Shown piece after piece: positions 58,501-64,000 of a DNA stretch of 64,000 nt (position 1 is the first letter of the stretch; every line of letters starts with the position of its first letter). The translations under genes were made by a program, and so were the position numbers. Under the pieces are notes generated by a model. The model saw only the letters and a list, made by a program, of their open reading frames with translations. It was not told the DNA's origin and ran no database searches. The DNA comes from Plotosus lineatus (lineage: Eukaryota; Chordata; Actinopteri; Siluriformes; Plotosidae). Location: positions 76,366,050-76,430,049 of the forward strand of contig CM045729.1 in NCBI GenBank assembly GCA_024760905.1, given 5' to 3'.

Positions 58501-58692
58501 ATGGTGGTCGTTGTTAACCCGGGCCTCGACCGATCCGGTATGGGGGTAATACTTCTGATTTGCATCATAAAAGTTTGGCCTTGGTTTTACGTCGGATGCC
58601 CTTCCTGACACAACCCTCTGCAGTCCTCTGGGCTTGGGACCTGCATGAGGGGGAGAGACACTGGTTAGTGCCCCCCCGCCTCATGGGTGCAA
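55554..58692 (-). mobile_element. LINE family A copy 7, full length with target duplication
   Basis: 3' end at left, 5' end at right (GCACCCATGAGGCGGGGGGG on the minus strand), 3.14 kb. A probable target duplication TGTCTTCTACC (55,543-55,553) / TGTCTTGTACC (58,693-58,703), one mismatch in 11, defines the true element ends for this family. Confidence 0.93.
55582..58568 (-). pseudogene. LINE A EN-RT polyprotein, near complete but broken
   Basis: Minus-strand pieces: 58,260-58,568 (GQRRRRRRDGRRVRR, VGTLNVGTMQRKGRELADMM, VDILC then a 2-base loss in VQET); 57,533-58,213 (226 codons; MSLKLEIEGVMLNVV, VVIGADFNGHVGAGNRGDEE, VDYILCRRCKLKDVSDCKVV, KQHRMVVCRM: the complete second half of the endonuclease); 57,173-57,532 (ETWWWNEEVHECVQRKRLAK); 56,590-57,015 (AVGPDDIPVEVWKC, NKGDVQSCGNYRGIKL); 56,230-56,580 (GLHQGSALSPFLF, FADDIVICSES); 55,582-56,217 (211-codon C-terminal domain with KYLGSTIQSNGECG and RRPRGRPKKRFMDVVK). 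It lacks the FGF of EQQFGFM and has a stop at LEK*YDRVP. Confidence 0.9.
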
Positions 58693-58982
58693 TGTCTTGT
58701 ACCGAACTCGGTGAATAATTGAAAGAAAACCGGTAAGTTTGCTACTGTTTTTATCCAGTTTTATGAGGGTACTCGTCAGAAAAAGGGAAATAAAAGACAT
58801 TTTTAGTGAGTTTTAGTCAATTTCAGTTCAGCAAGTGATAGTTGAGTACTTGTTTTATTGGTTTATGTAAAAATCCGAATTTGGAAAAATGACCACTTTT
58901 ATTTTTTGGACATTTTCTCAAAAGTAGTCCGTGCGACAAGTGCCTACATTCGGTGTATCGTGCTGATGAAAAAGTAAAATTG

Positions 58983-58987
<5 letters not shown>

Positions 58988-59072
<85 letters not shown>
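58988..59072. repeat. (TA)n microsatellite flanking Tc1
   Basis: TA units with two ATACAT interruptions; the Tc1 element begins immediately to the right. Confidence 0.95.
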
Positions 59073-59075
<3 letters not shown>

Positions 59076-59346
59076 TCCTTCTCAAAAAATTAGCATATTT
59101 GATAAAGTTCATTATTTTCTGTAATGTGCTGATAAAAATTAAAGTTTCATATATTTTATATTCATTGCACCGCAACTGAAATATTTCAGGTCTTTAATTG
59201 TTTTAATTATGATGATTTTGGCATATAGCTCATGAAAACCAAAAATCCCTATCTCAAAAATTAGCATATTTCATCTGACCAATAAAAGAAAAAGTGTTTT
59301 TAATACAAAAAAGTCAGCCTTCAAATAATTATGTTCAGTTATGCAC

Positions 59347-60298
59347 TCAATACTTGGTCGGGAATCCTTTTGCAGAAATGACTGCTTCAATGCGGTGTGG
59401 CATGGAGACAATCAGCCTGTGGCACTGCTGAGGTGTTACGGAGGACCAGGATGCTTTGATAGTGGCCTTAAGCTCATCCACAGTGTTGGGTCTGGTGTCT
59501 CTCAACTTTCTCTTCACAATATCCCACAGATTCTCTATGGGGTTCAGGTCAGGAGAGTTGGCAGGCCAATTGAGCACAGTAATACCATGGTCAGTAAACC
59601 ATTTACCATTGGTTTTGGCACTGTGAGCAGGTGCCACGTCGTGCTGAAAAATGAAATCTTAATCTCCATAAAGCTTTTCAGCAGATGGAAGCATGAAGTG
59701 CGCCAAAATCTCCTGATAGCTAGCTGCATTGACCCTGCCCTTGATAAAACACAGTGGACCAACAGCAGCAGCTGACATGGCACCCCAGACCATCACTGAC
59801 TGTGGGTACTTGACACTGGACTTCAGGCATTTTGGCATTTCCTTCTCCCCAGTCTTCCTCCAGACTCTGGAACCTTGATTTCCGAATGATATGCAAAATT
59901 TGCTTTCATTCGAAAAAAGTACTTTAGACCACTGAGCAACAGTCCAGTGCTGCTTCTCTGTAGCCCAGGTCAGGTGCTTCTGCTGCTGTTTCTTGTTCAA
60001 AACTGGTTTGACCTGGGGAATGTGGCTCCTGTAGCCCAGTCCACTGCTTCCACAGGTCCCGCAAGGTCTGGAATCGGCCCTTCTCCACAATCTTCCTCAG
60101 GGTCCGGTCACCTCTTCTGGTTGTGCAGCGTTTTCTGCCACACTTTTTCCTTCCCACAGATGTCCCACTGAGGTGCCTTGATACAGAACTCTGGGAACAG
60201 CCTATTCACTCAGAGATTTCTTTCTGTGTCTTCCCCTCTTGCTTGAGGGTGTCAATGATGGCCTTCTGGACAGCAGTCAGGTCGGCAGTCTTACCCAT
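59347..60298 (-). pseudogene. Tc1-like transposase pseudogene
   Basis: The start codon is at 60,298 (minus strand), the stop at 59,347-59,349. The paired-like DNA-binding region is visible (ADLTAVQKAIIDTLKQEGKT ... SVGRKKCGRKRCTTRRGDRT). It then has LTWATEKQHWTVAQWSKVLF, SKFCISFGNQGSRVWRKTGE and MVWGAMSAAAVGPLCFIKGR. The C-terminus has LNWPANSPDLNPIENLWDIV, holding the last catalytic DxE residue. Lesions: a stop replacing R near residue 31 (about 60,206), a deletion of about 18 codons after WKQWTG (about 60,040) with frame change, and a stop at 59,656-59,658 (GD*DF). First catalytic D is in the FSNESKF motif, where it reads N, so that residue is also lost. About 317 codons remain of about 340. 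Confidence 0.92.
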
Positions 60299-60565
60299 GA
60301 TTGCGGTTTTGAGTCATGAATCAGGCTGGGAGTTTTTAAAAGCTTCGGGAATCTTTAAGGTGTTTAGAGTTAATTGGTTGATTCAGATGATTTGGTTAAT
60401 AGCTCGTTTAGACTACCGTTTCATGATATGCTAATTTTTTGAGATAGGAATTTTGGGTTTTCATGAGCTGTATGCCAAACTCATCAGTATTCAAACAATA
60501 AAAGACCTGAAATATTTCAGTTGGTGTGCAATGAATCTAAAATATATGAAAGTTTAGTTTTTATA

Positions 60566-60667
<102 letters not shown>

Positions 60668-60732
60668 TTAGTTTTTACATTACAGAAAATAATGAACTTT
60701 ATCACAATATGCTAATTTTTTGAGAAGGACTA

Positions 60733-61905
60733 GTGTATATATATCTATAATTTTTTTTTTTTTTTGAGGAAAGTTAAGCAGCTGGAAGATCCACATTGTG
60801 GATTTGGTTATAGACTCAAAATGCCCAGAAAAAAGGACTTTCTTCTGAAATTTATCGGTCTATATTGTTTCGAGAAATGAAGATTACGCCATATGATAAA
60901 CTGCTGAGGAACCAAAGATCTCAAAAACAACAAAAATGTCTCCAAAGAAAAACTCAAACTGTATTTACTTGAGAGAGGAGAAGAAGAATAGTACAGGTAA
61001 AACCTCAACCTTAACTTTAAACAGTGCATAAGCAACTTCTGATGTTCAAAAATAAATAAATAATCAAACAAACATATCTCAGACCTGTCAATGAAAAGAA
61101 AAATATGAGAAGCAGGGCATAGACAGTGGACTCGTAAAGACTCAAAGTGTGATAGATGGATAAATCCAAGTTTGAGGTGTTGGGGTCACAAAGAAAAACA
61201 ATTATAAGGCAGAAAATAAAGGAAATATGATAGAGGAGTGCTTGACACTATCTATTAGTCATAGTAGGGAATTTTGATGACCTGGGGATGCATTGGCGAG
61301 TTGTACAGGATAAAATGGATCTTGAACAAGGAAGGATATCACTCCATTTTCCAACAACATGCAATACTCTGTTGACCTCACTTGACTGACCCCACATTCC
61401 TCCGACAACATGCAGGATAAAGCTTGAAAAGTTGCCAAAATATAAAGAGAAGAGGCAGTTGGCTGATATTCTGTCAATAATTGGGGTGACCTGCAAAGTC
61501 CATGGACCACAACCCCACTGAGCTCTTGTTGGGAGCATGTGGTGGAATAATTTAATCTTAGCTGAACAGATTGATTGCTAGAATGACAACAGCCTGCATG
61601 GTTGTAATACTTGGAAAATGTGGATTAAAAAAAAACAACAACAACAAAGTTTGAAAGGAACAATTGTTATGTATAGCCTTGTTGATGTCTGGATTATATT
61701 TCTTACAGCAAAAAGCTCCTGTGTTCGAGCCCCGTGGATTGTGAGGCAGAAATCCAAATCCAATCCATGACATGTCAAACCAAAAGGTGGATGGAAAAGC
61801 AAAACTTATAAGGATTTTGAACACTGTCTTTGCAGAACTGGAATTTGGTGCTACTATGACCACAGGCTTAATAAAACTATGTTAAAGATTGGGGAAAACC
61901 ATGTA
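60733..61905. other. Unique DNA, no gene recognised
   Basis: A T-run lies at 60,751-60,765. Both strands at 61,250-61,540 have medium open frames, but I recognise no domain in either. Confidence 0.4.
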
Positions 61906-61910
61906 CACAG

Positions 61911-64000
61911 TTTGAGTCCTGGGTTCAACCCACAGTCCAAAGACATGCACATTACGTTTATGGGCAGTTCTAAATTGCCTCTTTGTGTAAGGATAAATGG
62001 AATGCAGCCATGGGGGAGGGGCACAAGCCAGTGTCTCTCCCTCATGCCAGTCCCAAGCCCGGATAAATTCAGAGGGTTGCATCAGGAAGGGCATCCGGCG
62101 TAAAACAAATGCCAAATAAAAAATACGAGTCACAACAAAGAATGTCATACCGGATTGGTCGAGGCCCGGGTTAACAACGACCGCCATCAGTGTTGTAAAT
62201 CAACTGGGTGCGGGTGGAACTTGGACTACTGTTGGTCGAAGACGTCAAAGAAGGAGAAGCGGGAGGCATGTCTGTAGGCAGAGAGAGAAGATGAAAGGCA
62301 TGTGTCTAGGACTGAGAGTAGGGGCTTTGAACATTGGAACTATGGCAGGAAAAGGTAGAGAGCTGGCTGACATGATGCAGAGGAGGAAAGTAGACATACT
62401 GTGTGTTCAGGAGACCAGGTGGAAAGGTCTCAAGGCTAGAAGCTTAGGAGCAGGGTTTAAGCTGTTTGTCATGGTGTGGATGAGAAGAGAAATGTAGTAG
62501 GAGTCATCTTGAAGGAGGAGTTTGCAAGGGATGTTCTAGAAGTGAAAAGATTGTCAGACAGAGTGATGAGCCTCAAGTTAGAATTGAAGGCGTGATGTTC
62601 AATGTTGTTAGTGCTTATGCCCCACAGGCAGGATGTGAGCTAGAAAAGAAGGAGAGATTCTGGAGTGAGTTAGATGAAGTGAAGCAGAGTATCCCCGGAG
62701 GTGAAAGAGTGGTCATTGGGGCAGACTTCAATGGACATGTTGGTGCAGGCAACAGAGTGGACGAGGAAGGGATGCGCAGGTTTGGTATCCAGGACAGGAA
62801 CACAGAAGAACAGATGTTGGTAGATTTTGCAAAAAGGATGGAAATGGCTGTGGTGAATACTTTCTTCCAGAAAAGACAGGAGCATAGGGTGACTTATAAA
62901 AGCGGAGGTAGGAGCACACAAGTAGACTACATCTTGTGTAGGCGATGTAATTTGAAGGAAGTCAGTGACTGCAAAGTAGTAGCGGGTGGGTGTTGCCAAA
63001 CAGCATATGATGGTGGTGTGCAGGATGACGCTGAAGGTGAGGAAGGTGAAGAAGGCAAAGGTAGAGCAGAAGACAAAGTGGTGGAAGCTGAAAAAGGAAG
63101 AGTGTCGGGTTGTCTTCAAGGAGGAGTTGAAACAGGCTTTGGGTGGTCAGGAAGTGCTTCCAGATGACTGGACAACTACAGCTAATGCGATCAGGGAGAC
63201 AGGTAAGAGAATACTTAGTGTGTCATCTGGAAGGGGAGGAGATAAGGAGACTTGGTGGTGGAATGAGGAAGTGCACGAGTGTGTACAAAGGAAGAGATTA
63301 GCGAAGAAGAAGTGGGACAATGAGAGGACCGAAGAGAGTAAACAGGAGTACAGGGAGACACAGCATAAGGCGAAGGTAGCGGTGTCAAAGGCCAAACAGA
63401 AGGCGTATGATGACTTGTATGCTCGGCTGGAAAGTAAAGAGGGAGAAAATGATTCATACAGGCTGGCACAGCAGAGAAATAGAGATGGGAAGGATGTGCA
63501 GCAAGTTAGAGTGATTAAGGACAGAGAGGGAAATGTATTGACTGATAAAAGAAGTGTGCTGGGAAGATGGAAAGAGTACTTTGAAGAGCTGATGAATGAG
63601 GAAAATGGGAAAGAAAAACGAGTAGAAGAGGTCACCATTGTGGAGCAGGATGTAGAAAAGATTAGTAAGGGTGAAGTGAGGAGGGCATTGAAAAGGATGA
63701 AGAATGGAAAGGCAGTTGGTCCCGATGATATACCTATGGAGGTATGGAAGTGTCTAGGAGAGGTAGCAATAGATTTTCGGACAAGAACATTCAACAAGGT
63801 CCGAGAGAGTGAGCAGATGCAAGAGGAGTGGAGGAGAAGTGTGCTGGTGCCCATTTTTAAGAACAAGGGAGACGTGCAGAGTTGTGGCAACTACAGAGGG
63901 ATAAAGTTGATGAGCTATACTATGAACTTATGGTAAAGAATAGTGGAAGCTAGACTAAGGGCAGAGGTCAGCATTTGTGAACAACAGTTTGGTTTCATGC
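61911..64000 (+). mobile_element. LINE family A copy 8, continues past window end
   Basis: It starts with the SINE-derived TTTGAGTCCTGGGTTC and CCCACAGTCCAAAGACATGC module (61,911-62,000), runs into the 5' UTR (GGGTTGCATCAGGAAGGGCA), then the endonuclease and RT start. The 3' end is outside the window. It shares the 5' extension with copy 2. Confidence 0.9.
62205..64000 (+). pseudogene. LINE A EN-RT polyprotein, 5' half, broken
   Basis: Pieces: 62,291-62,497 (LRVGALNIGTMAGKGRELAD, VDILCVQETRWKG); a one-base loss near 62,466 and a stop (TAG) replacing W/G near 62,494; 62,592-63,167 (MFNVVSAYAPQAGCELEKKE, VVIGADFNGHVGAGNRVDEE, VDYILCRRCNLKEVSDCKVV); frameshift near 62,985; then a 316-codon piece 62,986-63,936 with ETWWWNEEVHECVQRKRLAK, AVGPDDIPMEVWKC and NKGDVQSCGNYRGIKL, ending at a TAA (LW* for LWE). 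The sequence resumes RIVEARLRAEV and runs off the window at EQQFGFM. The endonuclease catalytic positions visible here are intact. Confidence 0.88.

Noticed and set aside
61250..61540. Possible transposase remnant on either strand
   Set aside because: Medium open frames exist on both strands, but no catalytic or DNA-binding motif and no terminal repeats were found.

Overview
The window is a gene-poor, repeat-dense stretch of vertebrate nuclear DNA, almost certainly from a teleost fish. The reasons are the repeat families: Rex3 and Rex1 LINEs, a Tc1 transposon with IR/DR-type ends, tRNA-headed fish SINEs, Tigger/pogo-like and hAT miniature elements, and very long (TA)n, (CA)n and (GA)n microsatellites. 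An otophysan such as a catfish is a guess from repeat flavour only. I find no host gene with recognisable exons, no functional tRNA or rRNA gene, no CRISPR array and no bacterial-type operon. Nearly all long open frames are pieces of retrotransposon protein, their antisense shadows, or translated microsatellite.

The dominant component is one RTE-like non-LTR retrotransposon, called LINE family A here. It has an APE-type endonuclease, a reverse transcriptase with a FADD box, and a C-terminal domain with a GRPRGRPK-like basic motif. There are eight copies: 6.7-8.2 kb (-), 12.5-15.6 kb (+), 23.4-26.4 kb (-), 37.1-40.3 kb (-), 44.9-46.1 kb (+), a diverged relative at 52.1-52.9 kb (+), 55.6-58.7 kb (-), and 61.9 kb to the window end (+). 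Together they cover about 18 kb. Every copy I could read is broken by stops, frameshifts or deletions. Rex3 is present twice: a nearly complete copy with an 11-bp target-site duplication (28.9-32.1 kb, -), and a decayed copy whose 5' end is inverted in the manner of twin priming (8.2-10.8 kb). A third LINE (16.6-19.0 kb) ends in a C2H2 zinc-finger coding segment. A Rex1-type fragment (40.3-41.7 kb) carries a nested hAT miniature element. A fifth LINE fragment lies at 20.2-20.7 kb.

DNA transposons are two near-identical Tigger-like elements that keep only the N-terminal helix-turn-helix frame (window start and 51.2-52.0 kb), three further Tigger-like elements (15.6, 33.1-34.5, 41.7-42.1 kb), a Tc1 pseudo-transposase element (59.1-60.7 kb), a 239-bp MITE (11.2 kb) and hAT derivatives (28.2 and 41.2 kb). 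A probable solo LTR with a triplicated ~80-bp U3 repeat, TATA box and poly(A) signal lies at about 16.0-16.6 kb (-).

The most interesting material is non-autonomous. A tRNA-headed SINE (SINE-1) exists with its own tail and also as a chimera (27,584-27,942 and 36,426-36,676), in which its body is joined to the 5' UTR and then the 3' end of LINE family A. Both chimeric copies share the same internal junction and both have target-site duplications, so the chimera itself was mobile and probably used the LINE A machinery. In addition, two LINE A copies (12.5 and 61.9 kb) share a SINE-derived 5' extension that the three other copies with intact 5' ends lack. The remaining sequence is AT-rich, apparently unique DNA. 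Two patches (about 47.1-47.5 kb and 50.35-50.56 kb) look like candidates for conserved non-coding elements, and one acidic open frame (54.2-54.4 kb, -) remains unexplained.
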